Of a stretch of 64,000 nucleotides of DNA, positions 53,460-62,480 are shown piece after piece. Origin of the DNA: Fodinibacter sp963707895 (GTDB taxonomy: Bacteria; Actinomycetota; Actinomycetes; Actinomycetales; Dermatophilaceae); NCBI GenBank assembly GCA_963707895.1, contig CAVPRS010000011.1, positions 62,001-126,000 of the forward strand. Direction: 5' to 3'. Made by a program: the position numbers and the translations under genes. Below the pieces are notes generated by a model. The model made no database searches and was not told where the DNA came from. It was given only the letters and a program-made list of their open reading frames with translations. Each line of letters opens with the position of its first letter. The first letter of the stretch is position 1.

Positions 53460-54392
53460 ATGGCGGAGTCCAAGGCCCGGAACACCGACCCTCGTTACAG
53501 CAAGCTGACGATCGGTGTCTGCCCCGACCAGTGGGGCGTCTGGTTCCCGCAGGACGAGAAGCAGATCGACTGGGACGTCGCGCTCGACGAGATGGCGACC
53601 GCCGGCTTCTCCGTCATGGAGACCGGCCCCTTCGGCTACTTCCCGACCGAGCCCGCACGCCTCCAGGAGGAGATGGACAAGCGGGGCTTCAAGGTCGTGG
53701 CCGGCACCGGCTGGGGCATCCTGCACAAGGCCGAGGCCTGGGCCGACACCGAGAAGCTCTTCCGCTCGATCGGCGAGACCCACGCCGCCGTCGGCGCCGA
53801 GTACGTGGTTCACCTCCCCCCGATGTTCCGCGACGAGAAGACCGGCGACTACATCGACGACAAGGTGCTCTCGCCCGAGGCCTGGAACCTCTACATCAAG
53901 AACGCCGACCGGCTCGGTCGGATCATGAAGGAGGACTACGGCCTGAAGATGGTCCTCCACCCCCACGGCGACAGCCACATCGAGACCCCCGAGGACATCG
54001 ACCGCGTCTTCCAGGCGACCGACCCCGAGTACGTCGGCTTCTGCCTCGACACCGGCCACATCATCTACGGCGACGGCGACCCGATGGAGCTGTGCCGCAA
54101 GTATCCCGAGCGCATCTCCTACGTCCACATCAAGGCGATGGACCAGGGCCTGGTCAAGCAGGCCCACGACGAGGACTGGCCCTTCGTCAGGGCCGTGCAC
54201 GCCGGCGTCTCGGTGGCGCCCCCGGCCGGCCTGCCCGACATGCGCGACCTCATCGAGGCGCTCGCCGACCTCGACAAGGAGCTCTACGTGGTCTGCGAGC
54301 AGGACATGTACGGCTGCCCCAAGGACGCCCCCCTGCCCATCGCCGTCCAGACTCGCGAGTACCTCGCCTCGCTCGGTCTCGGCACCCTCTGA
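53460..54392 (+). CDS. iolE: IolE-like sugar isomerase/inosose dehydratase (TIM barrel)
   Basis: The 310-residue xylose-isomerase-like TIM barrel has GVCPDQWGVWFPQDEKQID, FSVMETGPFGYFPTEP, VAGTGWGILHKAEAW, LHPHGDSHIETPED, CLDTGHIIYGDGDPMEL and YVVCEQDMYGC. The His, Asp and Glu residues are placed as metal ligands. The opening block resembles 2-keto-myo-inositol dehydratase (IolE), which removes water from the product of inositol dehydrogenase. The dehydrogenase gene follows 11 bases later. A closely related isomerase role cannot be excluded. The promoter carries the cluster operator. Confidence 0.8.
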   Translation: MAESKARNTDPRYSKLTIGVCPDQWGVWFPQDEKQIDWDVALDEMATAGFSVMETGPFGYFPTEPARLQEEMDKRGFKVVAGTGWGILHKAEAWADTEKLFRSIGETHAAVGAEYVVHLPPMFRDEKTGDYIDDKVLSPEAWNLYIKNADRLGRIMKEDYGLKMVLHPHGDSHIETPEDIDRVFQATDPEYVGFCLDTGHIIYGDGDPMELCRKYPERISYVHIKAMDQGLVKQAHDEDWPFVRAVHAGVSVAPPAGLPDMRDLIEALADLDKELYVVCEQDMYGCPKDAPLPIAVQTREYLASLGLGTL

Positions 54393-54403
54393 GAGGCACG
54401 ACA

Positions 54404-55408
54404 GTGACCGTCCGCATCGGAATGATCGGCCCCGGCGGCATGGGGCAGGCACACATCGAGCGCATCCACACCGTGATCGCCGGCGGCCGCGTCGTCGCCG
54501 TCAGCGACGTCGACCCGGCCCGCGCGGCCGAGGTCGCCGAGCGCATCGGTGGGGTCTGGTTCGCCACCTCGGCCGAGCTGATCGAGAGCCCCGACGTCGA
54601 CGCCGTGATGATCTGCAGCTTCGGCCCGGCCCACGAGGTCGACGTGCTGGCCTGCATCGCCGCCGGCAAGCCGGTGCTGTGCGAGAAGCCGCTGACCCCC
54701 ACCGCCGCGGCCGCGCTGCGGATCATGGAGGCCGAGCAGGCCGCCGGCCGTCGCCTCGTCACCGTCGGCTTCATGCGCCGCTTCGACGCCAGCTACCGCG
54801 AGATGAAGGACCTGCTCGACTCAGGTGAGCTGGGCGAGACCCTCATGGTCCACTGCGCCCACCGCAACCCGACCGTCCCCGAGAACTACACCTGGGACAT
54901 GGCCATCAACGACACCGCGATCCACGAGGTCGACACGATGCGCTGGCTGCTCGGCGAGGAGTTCGTGTCGGCGCGGGTCGACACTCCCAAGAAGACCTCG
55001 CTGCGCTTCCCCCACCTGCAGGACCCCCTCGTGCTCATCCTCACCAGCGCATCCGGCGTGCGGGTCGACGACGAGATCTTCGTCAACTGCCAGTTCGGCT
55101 ACGACATCCGCTGCGAGGCCGTCGCCGAGCGTGGTGCCGTGAGCCTGGGTGACCAGGAGCTCACCTCGGTGCGCACGAACTTCCGCGCGGGCAACAAGCT
55201 CACGCGCGACCACAACGACCGCTTCCGCGGCGCCTTCGTCAGCGAGGTCCAGGAGTGGATCTCGGCGGTCGCGCGCGGTGAGCACACCGGTTCCACCTCA
55301 TGGGACGGCTACGCCGCCGCGTGCGTCTGCGACGCCGGCGTCAAGGCCCTCACCGAGGACGGCGAGGTCGCCGTCGAGATGATCGAGCGGCCGCAGTTCT
55401 ACGCCTGA
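54404..55408 (+). CDS. iolG: Inositol 2-dehydrogenase-like Gfo/Idh/MocA oxidoreductase
   Basis: The 334-residue NAD-dependent dehydrogenase has the Rossmann motif GMIGPGGMGQAH, AVSDVDPARA, the substrate-site CEKPLTPT, VGFMRRFDASYREM and NDTAIHEVDTMRWLLGEEF, with Asp and His in the catalytic DxxxH arrangement. Members oxidise myo-inositol or relatives to the 2-keto sugar, the first step of breakdown. GTG 54404 follows GAGAGG. It is co-transcribed with iolE. A related cyclitol or sugar could also be the substrate. Confidence 0.85.
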   Translation: MTVRIGMIGPGGMGQAHIERIHTVIAGGRVVAVSDVDPARAAEVAERIGGVWFATSAELIESPDVDAVMICSFGPAHEVDVLACIAAGKPVLCEKPLTPTAAAALRIMEAEQAAGRRLVTVGFMRRFDASYREMKDLLDSGELGETLMVHCAHRNPTVPENYTWDMAINDTAIHEVDTMRWLLGEEFVSARVDTPKKTSLRFPHLQDPLVLILTSASGVRVDDEIFVNCQFGYDIRCEAVAERGAVSLGDQELTSVRTNFRAGNKLTRDHNDRFRGAFVSEVQEWISAVARGEHTGSTSWDGYAAACVCDAGVKALTEDGEVAVEMIERPQFYA

Positions 55409-55483
55409 CCGCACACCGCCGCCCCGCCCGGGTCGGCGTCAACCGAGCCGTCCCCACCATCGTCGGGACGAGAGGAGCACCCG

Positions 55484-55891
55484 ATGACCGTCGCCGTCGC
55501 CCACCAGGGCACCAATGACAGTGACCACGTCCTGCTCGAGGCTGTTCGTGAGGCGGAGGCACGGGGCGAGGCCCTGGCCGTCATCCACGTCCGCTCAGCC
55601 GTCGACGTCGACCTCGAGGCCGCCGTGGCAGCCGGCGTCAAGGATGCCGTCGAGCGAGTCACCAGGAAGGCCGGACTCTCCGACGTGCCCTACGAGCTGC
55701 ACGTGGCCGCCGGCACCGCCGACGACCTCGCGGGTGCGGTGCTCGACGAGGCGGACCGGGTGAAGGCCTCCCTGCTCGTCATCGGCGCCCGGCACCGCTC
55801 GCCGGTCGGCAAGGCCTTCCTCGGCTCGGTGTCCCAGCGCCTCATCCTCGACGCCGACGTGCCCGTGCTCGTCGTCAAGCCCCCACGCTGA
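55484..55891 (+). CDS. Universal stress protein (UspA family)
   Basis: A 135-residue single-domain Usp with the N-terminal strand TVAVAHQGTNDSDHVLLEAV and the nucleotide loop GARHRSPVGKAFLGSVSQRL, the G-x2-G-x9-G-S pattern of ATP-binding members, ending VPVLVVKPP. It lies 75 bases after iolG with its own AGGAG ribosome site and may be in the same transcript. Its link to inositol use is unclear. A terminator follows. Confidence 0.88.
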   Translation: MTVAVAHQGTNDSDHVLLEAVREAEARGEALAVIHVRSAVDVDLEAAVAAGVKDAVERVTRKAGLSDVPYELHVAAGTADDLAGAVLDEADRVKASLLVIGARHRSPVGKAFLGSVSQRLILDADVPVLVVKPPR

Positions 55892-55912
55892 CCCGGCCGC
55901 CCCCGACGCCGG

Positions 55913-55941
55913 GACCCCGCCCCGTTTCCGGGTGCGGGGTC
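55913..55941 (+). terminator. Terminator of the iolE-iolG-usp unit
   Basis: GACCCCGC and GCGGGGTC pair around a loop that itself can pair CCCG with CGGG, 21 bases after the usp stop. Confidence 0.65.
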
Positions 55942-56037
55942 TCGTGCTGTCCGGCGGCAGCCACGTCATCCGGCGGCGGACGTTCCGGAACCGACCCAAC
56001 CCACCGCACCCGCGCCGAAGGTCGGCCGGGGCAGGGA

Positions 56038-56075
56038 GAAGGGCCCGACCCCCGTCCGGGGGAGCCGGGCCCTTC
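56038..56075 (-). terminator. Terminator of the ABC importer operon
   Basis: GAAGGGCCCG and CGGGCCCTTC form a 10-bp stem with an inner CCCCC/GGGGG stem, 20 bases past the ATPase stop. Confidence 0.75.
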
Positions 56076-56095
56076 GGTCGTGCGGTGGTTCCGCG

Positions 56096-56914
56096 TCAGC
56101 GACGCGCGATCTCGTGCGAGAGCTCGGTGAGCTCGTCGCCACCGGCCATCTGCCGGGTCAGCTCGTCGAGGGCCACCTCGTCGCGCTTCTTGTCGAGCAC
56201 GGCCTCGCCGAGCTTGAGGATGATGAAGTGGTCGCCCACGAGGTAGGCGTGGTGCGGGTTGTGGGTGATGAAGACGACGCCGAGTCCGGCGTCACGAGCC
56301 GCGGCGGTGTACTTGAGCACCACACCCGACTGCTTGACGCCGAGGGCGGCCGTCGGCTCGTCGAGGATGAGCACCCGCGCACCGAAGTACACGGCCCGGG
56401 CGATCGCCACACACTGGCGCTGGCCGCCCGACAGCTCGCCGATCGGCTGGTCGATGTCCTTGACGACGATGCCCATCTTGCGCAGCTCCGCGTCGGCGAT
56501 GGTCTTCATCTCCTTGATCCGCATCGGGGCCAGCGGGTAGTTGCCCGCCCGCAGCTCCGAGCCGAGGAAGAAGTTGCGCCACACCGGCATGAGGGACACG
56601 ACGGCGAGGTCCTGGTAGACCGTCGCGATGCCGTGTGCGAGCGCCTCGCGGGGGTTGCTGAACTCGACCTCGTTGCCGTCGACCTTCATGACCCCCTCGT
56701 TGTGGGGGTGCAGGCCCGAGATGATCTTGATCAGAGTCGACTTGCCGGCTCCGTTGTCGCCGAGGACACAGGTGACCTCGCCGGCACGGACCTTCATGTT
56801 GACCCCACGCAGGGCCCGGATGGCGCCGTAGGACTTGCCCACGTCGATCATCTCGACCAGCGTCTCGCCGGCCTCCAGGGTGTCGTCGGCGTGTTCGGTG
56901 ATGGTGTCGGTCAT
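56096..56914 (-). CDS. Sugar ABC importer, ATP-binding subunit
   Basis: The 272-residue ABC ATPase has Walker A VLGDNGAGKSTLIKIISGL, the Q-loop TVYQDLAVVSLMPVWRNFFL, signature LSGGQRQCVAIARA, Walker B VLILDEPTAALGVKQSG and the switch His in FITHNPHHAY. It is a one-domain ATPase like FrcA, not the double-length RbsA/XylG type. It powers the permease encoded four bases upstream. The cargo is inferred to be myo-inositol or a related polyol from the surrounding catabolic genes. Confidence 0.92.
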   Translation of the reverse strand: MTDTITEHADDTLEAGETLVEMIDVGKSYGAIRALRGVNMKVRAGEVTCVLGDNGAGKSTLIKIISGLHPHNEGVMKVDGNEVEFSNPREALAHGIATVYQDLAVVSLMPVWRNFFLGSELRAGNYPLAPMRIKEMKTIADAELRKMGIVVKDIDQPIGELSGGQRQCVAIARAVYFGARVLILDEPTAALGVKQSGVVLKYTAAARDAGLGVVFITHNPHHAYLVGDHFIILKLGEAVLDKKRDEVALDELTRQMAGGDELTELSHEIARR

Positions 56915-56918
56915 GGTC

Positions 56919-58064
56919 CTAGCCCACCTTTCGCAAGGTCGAGAGGTTCTTGACGTAGAGGTTCACGATGACGGCCAGCAGGAGCATGACGCCCAGGAAG
57001 GCCTTGAACCAGTTGTTGTCCCAACCTGCGTAGACGATGCACAGGCTGGTCATGCCGAAGATGAACGCACCGATGGCGACACCGATCGCGTTGCCGTAGC
57101 CACCGGTGAGCAGGGTGCCACCGACGACGGCCGCGACGATGTAGAGGAACTCGTTGCCGATGCCGTTGCTCGCCTGGAGGGTGTTGAAGTTGTACAGCGT
57201 GTGCATCCCCATGAACCAGGCCAGGAACGAGACGCCCATGAACAGGCCGATCTTGACCCGGCGCACGGGGACGCCGACGGCGCGGGCGCTCGGGGCATTG
57301 CCACCGACGGCGTAGATCCAGTTGCCGACCCGGCTGCGGGTGAGCATCCAGTGCGCGATCCCCACGAACAGGAACCACCACAGCACGGTGATGTCGAGCT
57401 TGACGCCGCCGATGCTGAACTGGTGGGCGAAGATCGCGTTCAACGACGCGTACCCGTCCATCTGGTTGATGTTCTGCGTCGACACCGAGCCGGTGACCAG
57501 CTTCGTGACACCCAGGTTGACTCCCTGGAGCACGAAGAAGGATCCCAGGGTGATCAGGAAGCTCGGGATCCCGGTGCGCATCACCATGTAGCCGTTGAAG
57601 AACCCGATGGACAGGGCGAACAGCAGGGCGATGACTGCGCCGACCCAGAGGTTGATCCCCAGCTGGTAGGAGAACATCGCGTTGAGCAGGCCGGCGCTGT
57701 AGACCATCACGCCGGCGGACAGGTCGAACTCACCACCGATCATGAGCAGCCCGACGGCCACGGCCACGATGCCGATCGTCGATGACTGGTAGAGCACCGT
57801 CATCAGCGAGTCGACCGAGCGGAACGCCGGGGCGACGATCAGGAAGAAGATGAAGAGGATGACGGCCGCGACGAGGGCGCCGACCTCGGGACGCGCCAGC
57901 AGCCGGTTGGACCACCCGAGCTGCACGCGGTTGGAGGCCTCGGCGTGTGCACCGAGGGGGGCGGCGGTGGCGGTTGCCGTTGCGGCGGCCGGCTCGGCCG
58001 TCGTGGGGGCGGCGGGTGCCGCGGACGATGCACCCGAGGGTGTCGAGGTGGGTTCCTGGCTCAT
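56919..58064 (-). CDS. Sugar ABC importer, permease subunit
   Basis: The 381-residue RbsC/FrcB-like permease has a disordered Ala/Thr/Pro N-terminus (~1-55). About ten membrane helices follow, with the family segments VGLLMIGGEFDLSAGVMV, GIPSFLITLGSFFVLQGVN, YAVGGNAPSARAVGVPVRRV and VVGGTLLTGGYGNAIGV. It forms the membrane channel of the importer, probably as a dimer. ATG 58064 is preceded by AGAGGAGAC. Middle gene of the operon. Confidence 0.92.
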   Translation of the reverse strand: MSQEPTSTPSGASSAAPAAPTTAEPAAATATATAAPLGAHAEASNRVQLGWSNRLLARPEVGALVAAVILFIFFLIVAPAFRSVDSLMTVLYQSSTIGIVAVAVGLLMIGGEFDLSAGVMVYSAGLLNAMFSYQLGINLWVGAVIALLFALSIGFFNGYMVMRTGIPSFLITLGSFFVLQGVNLGVTKLVTGSVSTQNINQMDGYASLNAIFAHQFSIGGVKLDITVLWWFLFVGIAHWMLTRSRVGNWIYAVGGNAPSARAVGVPVRRVKIGLFMGVSFLAWFMGMHTLYNFNTLQASNGIGNEFLYIVAAVVGGTLLTGGYGNAIGVAIGAFIFGMTSLCIVYAGWDNNWFKAFLGVMLLLAVIVNLYVKNLSTLRKVG

Positions 58065-58136
58065 GCTTGTCTCCTCTGCGATTCCGGGCCCGGGCCCCGC
58101 GTCGCGGGGCCCGGACGCCGGAACTACTCGGATGGA

Positions 58137-59135
58137 TCAGCGGGTGTTGTTCTTGGTGAACGGGAGGATGACGTCGATGTTGGTGCTGTCGACGAATGAC
58201 GGACCGGTGAGCACCGGCTGGCCGCCGCCCATGTCGTTGCCGTTCTTCTTGTTGAGGTACAGCGAGGTCACGGCCAGGTACCCCTGGACGTAGGGCTGCT
58301 GGTCGATCGAGAACTGGATCTTGCCGTCCTTGATGGCCTGAGCCGCCTCGGCGTTGAGGTCGAAGGTGACCAGCTTGGCCTTGCTGCTGGCCTGGTCCAT
58401 CGCCTTGAGCGCGTCGAGGGCGATCGGCGCACCGAGGGTGACGATGTAGTCGATCGACGGGTCGGCGGCGAGCTTGGCCTGCAGCGCGGAGACGACCGAG
58501 GAGTCGTCGGCACCGTTGACCTGGATGTTCTCGGTGCCGGACGCCTTGCTCTTCACGCCTGCACAGCGGGCCTCGAGGGCCACCGATCCCGCGGCCTGGA
58601 TGACGCAGAGGGGGTGCTTCGCACCGTCGGCCACGATGCGCTCACCGGCGGAGGAGCCGGCCAGGTTCTCGTCGGAGCCGAAGTACATCAGCGCGCCGGT
58701 GTCCTTGTACTGGTCGATGCCCGAGTTGAAGGCCACCGTCGGGATCTTCGCGGTGACGGCCGACTGGACCGCTCCCTTGAGCGCGTCGGGCGTGGCCAGT
58801 GTCGTGGCGATGCCGTCGACCTTGGAGTCGACGGCGTTCTGGATGAGGGTGGCCTGCTTCGCCGGGTCGGGGTCGTTGCTGTACTTCAGCGTGGACCCGG
58901 TGTCCGTGGCGGCCTGCTGGGCGCCGGCCTTGATCTTGTCCCAGAACGTGTCGCCGGGGGTCTCGTGGGTGACCATGGCGAAGGTGTAGCCGGAGTTTCC
59001 GCCGCCACCTCCCGAGCCGCTGGCCGCGTCGTCGCTCTTCGCGGCGCCGCCGCCGCTGCAGGCGGCGAGGGCGAATGCTGCCGTGACGGCGATGGCCGTC
59101 GTGGCCGTCGCCTTCCGGAATCGGCTCTGATTCAT
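58137..59135 (-). CDS. Sugar ABC importer, substrate-binding lipoprotein
   Basis: The 332-residue periplasmic-binding-type 1 protein has a lipoprotein signal (AIAVTAAFALAACSGGG, lipid on the Cys after LAA) and a Gly/Ser linker. A two-lobed domain follows with FAMVTHETPGDTFWDKIKAG, VDSKVDGIATTLATPDAL, VAFNSGIDQYKDTGALMYFG and VTFDLNAEAAQAIKDGKIQF. It captures the sugar or polyol outside the cell. It is the first gene of the importer operon, 266 bases downstream of the operator at 59401-59414. Confidence 0.92.
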   Translation of the reverse strand: MNQSRFRKATATTAIAVTAAFALAACSGGGAAKSDDAASGSGGGGGNSGYTFAMVTHETPGDTFWDKIKAGAQQAATDTGSTLKYSNDPDPAKQATLIQNAVDSKVDGIATTLATPDALKGAVQSAVTAKIPTVAFNSGIDQYKDTGALMYFGSDENLAGSSAGERIVADGAKHPLCVIQAAGSVALEARCAGVKSKASGTENIQVNGADDSSVVSALQAKLAADPSIDYIVTLGAPIALDALKAMDQASSKAKLVTFDLNAEAAQAIKDGKIQFSIDQQPYVQGYLAVTSLYLNKKNGNDMGGGQPVLTGPSFVDSTNIDVILPFTKNNTR

Positions 59136-59450
59136 GGTGGACGGGGTCCTTTCAGGGCTGCTGTCCCGCGGCTCTGCGGGATCAGGGGTGCCGCGCCGGC
59201 GCGTCCCGTGAGAGGAGACGTCGGTGGTGCGCGCCGGATGGCGACTGCGGCGGTCGGTCATGGGCTGTGATCGGTCTTGGGGAGAAAGGGTGAAGTCCCC
59301 GTGAGGTTCGGCCCGAACCGGGTGGTGCTCTTCTGTTGGGGTGGAGCGGGTTCGGCTCCAGGTCTTCATCTTGGGTGTCGCTAGGTCATCCTGTCAAGCA
59401 TTTGTTCTGACATTCCGTCATTAAAATCAACGATGTTCGGAACCGGCAGG
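59136..59450 (-). promoter_or_regulatory. Leader and promoter region of the ABC importer operon
   Basis: This 315-base gap holds no gene. Read on the minus strand it has TTGACA (59393-59398) followed after 18 bases by CAAGAT, a moderate promoter, and then a long GC-rich leader of about 230 bases. I see no riboswitch that I can name in the leader. Confidence 0.45.
59401..59414. promoter_or_regulatory. Inositol-cluster operator at the importer promoter
   Basis: TTTGTTCTGACATT contains TGTTCTGACA (59403-59412), matching the sites at 53397-53406 (reverse) and 63417-63426. It lies just upstream of the TTGACA of the importer promoter, in a local AT-rich patch. Confidence 0.6.
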
Positions 59451-61361
59451 TCAGAGGTATGTGCGCTGGCCGCGCTGGTTCTCCAGGTGCTCCGCGTACG
59501 CCTGCTGGGTCGACTCCAGGGCCGACACCTCCGAGACGGGGACGTCCCACCAGGCCGACCCGGGCGGGTTGGGCCCGAGCAGGTCGGTCTCGATGTAGAG
59601 CACCGTCGTGTGGTCGGATGCCGCTGCGGCGCCGTAGTTCTCGCGGAACTCGGCCATCGACCCGCAGCGCAGCACGTCGGCGCCCCAGGAGGCGGCGTTG
59701 GCAGCGAGGTCGAAGGGCACCTCCTCACCGTCGAGGCGGCCGGTGGACGGCTGGCGCATGCGGTACTTCGTACCAAAGCGCTGGGAACCCCGCGACTCGG
59801 AGAGCGCGCCGATCGAGGCGAAGCCGTGGTTCTGGAGCAGCACGATGATGACCTTCACGCCCTCGGAGACGATCGTCGCGATCTCCATCGGCAGCATCTG
59901 GTAGGTGCCGTCACCGACGATCGCCACGACCTGCTGCTCGTCGCCGACGGCCAGCTTCACGCCGAGCGATGCCGGGATCTCGTAGCCCATGCACGAGAAC
60001 GCGTACTCGACGTGGTACTGCTCGGGGGTCGAGGCGCGCCAGAGGCACTGCAGGTCTCCCGGCATCGAGCCGGCCGCGTTGATGACGACGTCCTTGGGGC
60101 CCATCAGCTCGTTGAGGGCTCCGAAGACCTCGGTCTGCGCCGGCAGCGGGGTGTGGTCGCGGTGGTAGCACTCGTCGACCACCTTCTGCCACGCGGCGTC
60201 GAGGTCGACGGCCTCCTGGCGGTAGGCGTCATCCACCTGCCAGCCCTCGAGCCCGGCGGTGAGCGCGCGCAGGGCCTCGCGGGCGTCCGCGACGAGCATC
60301 GTCGCCCCGTGCTTGGCCGCGTCGAAGCCGAGCACGTTGACGTTGACGAAGCGCACGTCCTCGTTCGCGAACACCGTGTGGCTCGCGGTGGTGAAGTCGG
60401 AGTAGCGGGTGCCGATGCCGATGACGACGTCGGCCTCACGGGCCAGCGCGTTGGCGGCCGAGGACCCCGTCGACCCGACACCTCCCACGGCGGACGGGTG
60501 GTCCCAGTTGATCGCGCCCTTGCCGGCATGGGTGTCCGACACCGGGATCCCCGTGGCGGCCGCGAAGGCACGCAGCTCCTCGGAGGCCTCGGCGTAGACG
60601 ACACCGCCACCGGCCACGACGAGCGGCCGCTTCGCCGACCGGATGACGGCCAGCGCGCGCTCCAGCGCCGCCGGCTCGGGCACCGGTCGGCCGATGTGCC
60701 AGACCCGCTTGGCGAAGAAGGCCAACGGCCAGTCGTGCGCCTCGGCCTGGACGTCCTGCGGGAGGCAGACGGTGACCGCACCGGTGTCGGCCGGGTCGGT
60801 GAGCACCCGCATCGCGTTCATCAGCGAGGGGATCAGCTGCTCGGGCCGGCTGATCCGGTCGAAGAAGCGCGACACCGGGCGGAACACGTCGTTGACCGTG
60901 ACGTCGAGGGTGCCGGGGTCCTCGAGCTGCTGGAGCACGGGGTCGGGCACCCGGTTGGCGAACTGGTCGCTCGGGAAGAGCAGCACGGGGATGCGGTTGG
61001 TGGTCGCCAGCGCGGCACCGGTGACCATGTTGGTCGCGCCCGGCCCGATCGACGTCGTCACGGCCATCACCTGCCGGCGGTTGCGCGCCCGGCTGAAGGC
61101 GGTGGCGGTGTGCACCGCACCCTGCTCGTTGCGCGAGAGGTAGTAGGGCAGGTCGCCGAGCACGTCGTCGCCCTCGGCACCCTCCTCGCCCTGCACCTGG
61201 GCCTGCAGCAGGGCCTGGCCGACCCCGGCCACGTTGCCGTGGCCGAAGATGCCCAGGATGCCGGTCACGAGCCGCTGCTCCACCCCGTCGCGCTCGGAGT
61301 ACTGGCTGGAGAGGAACTTCACCAGGGCCTGGGCGGTGGTGAGCCGCACGGTCTGCGTCAT
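59451..61361 (-). CDS. iolD: 3D-(3,5/4)-trihydroxycyclohexane-1,2-dione hydrolase
   Basis: The 636-residue ThDP enzyme has the pyrimidine-domain SRNEQGAVHTATAFSRA. It also has TTSIGPGATNMVTGAALATT and a C-terminal cofactor domain with VVAIVGDGTYQMLPMEIATI and LLQNHGFASIGALSESRG. IolD opens the ring of trihydroxycyclohexanedione, the third step of inositol breakdown, and is the most specific marker of the pathway here. It starts 54 bases after the transaldolase gene. IolB, IolC and IolA are not in this window and may lie beyond its right edge. Confidence 0.92.
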   Translation of the reverse strand: MTQTVRLTTAQALVKFLSSQYSERDGVEQRLVTGILGIFGHGNVAGVGQALLQAQVQGEEGAEGDDVLGDLPYYLSRNEQGAVHTATAFSRARNRRQVMAVTTSIGPGATNMVTGAALATTNRIPVLLFPSDQFANRVPDPVLQQLEDPGTLDVTVNDVFRPVSRFFDRISRPEQLIPSLMNAMRVLTDPADTGAVTVCLPQDVQAEAHDWPLAFFAKRVWHIGRPVPEPAALERALAVIRSAKRPLVVAGGGVVYAEASEELRAFAAATGIPVSDTHAGKGAINWDHPSAVGGVGSTGSSAANALAREADVVIGIGTRYSDFTTASHTVFANEDVRFVNVNVLGFDAAKHGATMLVADAREALRALTAGLEGWQVDDAYRQEAVDLDAAWQKVVDECYHRDHTPLPAQTEVFGALNELMGPKDVVINAAGSMPGDLQCLWRASTPEQYHVEYAFSCMGYEIPASLGVKLAVGDEQQVVAIVGDGTYQMLPMEIATIVSEGVKVIIVLLQNHGFASIGALSESRGSQRFGTKYRMRQPSTGRLDGEEVPFDLAANAASWGADVLRCGSMAEFRENYGAAAASDHTTVLYIETDLLGPNPPGSAWWDVPVSEVSALESTQQAYAEHLENQRGQRTYL

Positions 61362-61414
61362 GGCTTCGTCGGTCCTTCGTCGTCGTCGTCGATGGCCTGG
61401 CGACCCGTGGTGGG

Positions 61415-62480
61415 TCAGGGAGCGGGAACGATCACGTCGCGCACGATCTGGTCGAGGGCCTCGTCGGCCTCGAGGAACTGGCGCAGCGTGGTGCGGGTGG
61501 CGCCGAAACCGTCGAACTCGGCGTGCGTCATCCCGTCGACCTCGTAGGCGCGCACGAAGTCGGGGATGGTCAGCAGGGCGTCGACGACGGCCGGGTCGAC
61601 CGGCTCGTCGATGCGCGGACACCGGGTCGTGACCGCTGGCCTGGAACTTCTCCTGCCAGCCGAACGGCGGGGACAGCACGATGTCGCCGCCGATCAGCTC
61701 GGTCCACTGCAGCTGGTTGCGGTAGGCGGCGGCGAGCACGCGGGCCTGGAAGCCGCGCTCGAGGAAGATGCCGTAGGCCTTCTTGAACGCCGCGACGCCG
61801 GCCCACTCGAGGTACTCGGGGTCGATGTCGATGCCCTCGCGCTCGACGACGGTCTTCATCCAGTCGTCCAGCCGCCCGACCATGATCGTGACGACCGGCC
61901 CCATCGAGGCGGTCTCCTTGTTCTCGGCCTTGCGGCGGTCGAGCCCCCGCTGGATCGCGGCGCCGGCCTCGACGGCCTGCGGCACGGTGAACGACACGGT
62001 GACGTTGATGCTCACCCCGCGGTAGGTCGCCTCCTCGATCGCCACGATGCCCACCTCGGTCGCCGGGATCTTCACGATGATGTTCGGCGCCAGGGAGGCG
62101 AAGTGCTCCGCCTGGTCGGCCAGGGCCGTGGCGTCACGGTGCAGGCGCGGGTCGGTCTGCATCGACAGCCGGCCGTTGCGGCCGTTGTGCTCGTCGAACG
62201 CCGGCTCGAGGTACTTGGCCGCCTCGACCGAGACCTCCTCGACGACCTGCCACCCGATCTGCGACTCGGTCGCGGTGGGGCGGTCGGCGGCGATCTCGGC
62301 GATCCGGGCCTGCCAGCGCGGCAGGTCGGAGCGGATCGCGGCCAGGGCGATCACCGGGTTGCAGGTGGCACCGACGGCCCCCCAGCCGATCGCGGTGGTC
62401 AGCTCCGAGAGCGTCGAGGAGTCGTTCCACAACGCCGTCGGGGTGGTCTCGGTCATGGTGAGCAGGGGTGACGTGGTCAC
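61415..62480 (-). CDS. Transaldolase-family protein in the inositol cluster (one frameshift)
   Basis: GTG 62480 follows GGAGG by six bases and overlaps the upstream stop as GTGA. The product has the transaldolase barrel with ALWNDSSTLSELTTAI, GATCNPVIAL, the Schiff-base lysine in IIVKIPATEVGIVAIEEA, NVTVSFTVPQAVEAGAA and FQARVLAAAYRNQLQWTELI. The frame breaks near 61625. After correction it continues RIDEPVDPAVVDALL to FLEADEALDQIVRDVIVPAP and stops at 61415, giving ~355 residues. A normal transaldolase works in the pentose-phosphate route; here it may cleave or build an intermediate of cyclitol breakdown (inference). Confidence 0.75.

Noticed and set aside
59136..59392. Possible riboswitch in the long leader of the ABC importer operon
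   Set aside because: No conserved core of any known class could be recognised, and GC-rich pairing alone is not evidence.
59433..61547. A 704-codon plus-strand open frame opposite iolD
   Set aside because: It is a shadow of iolD. The true gene is certain from its ThDP motifs.
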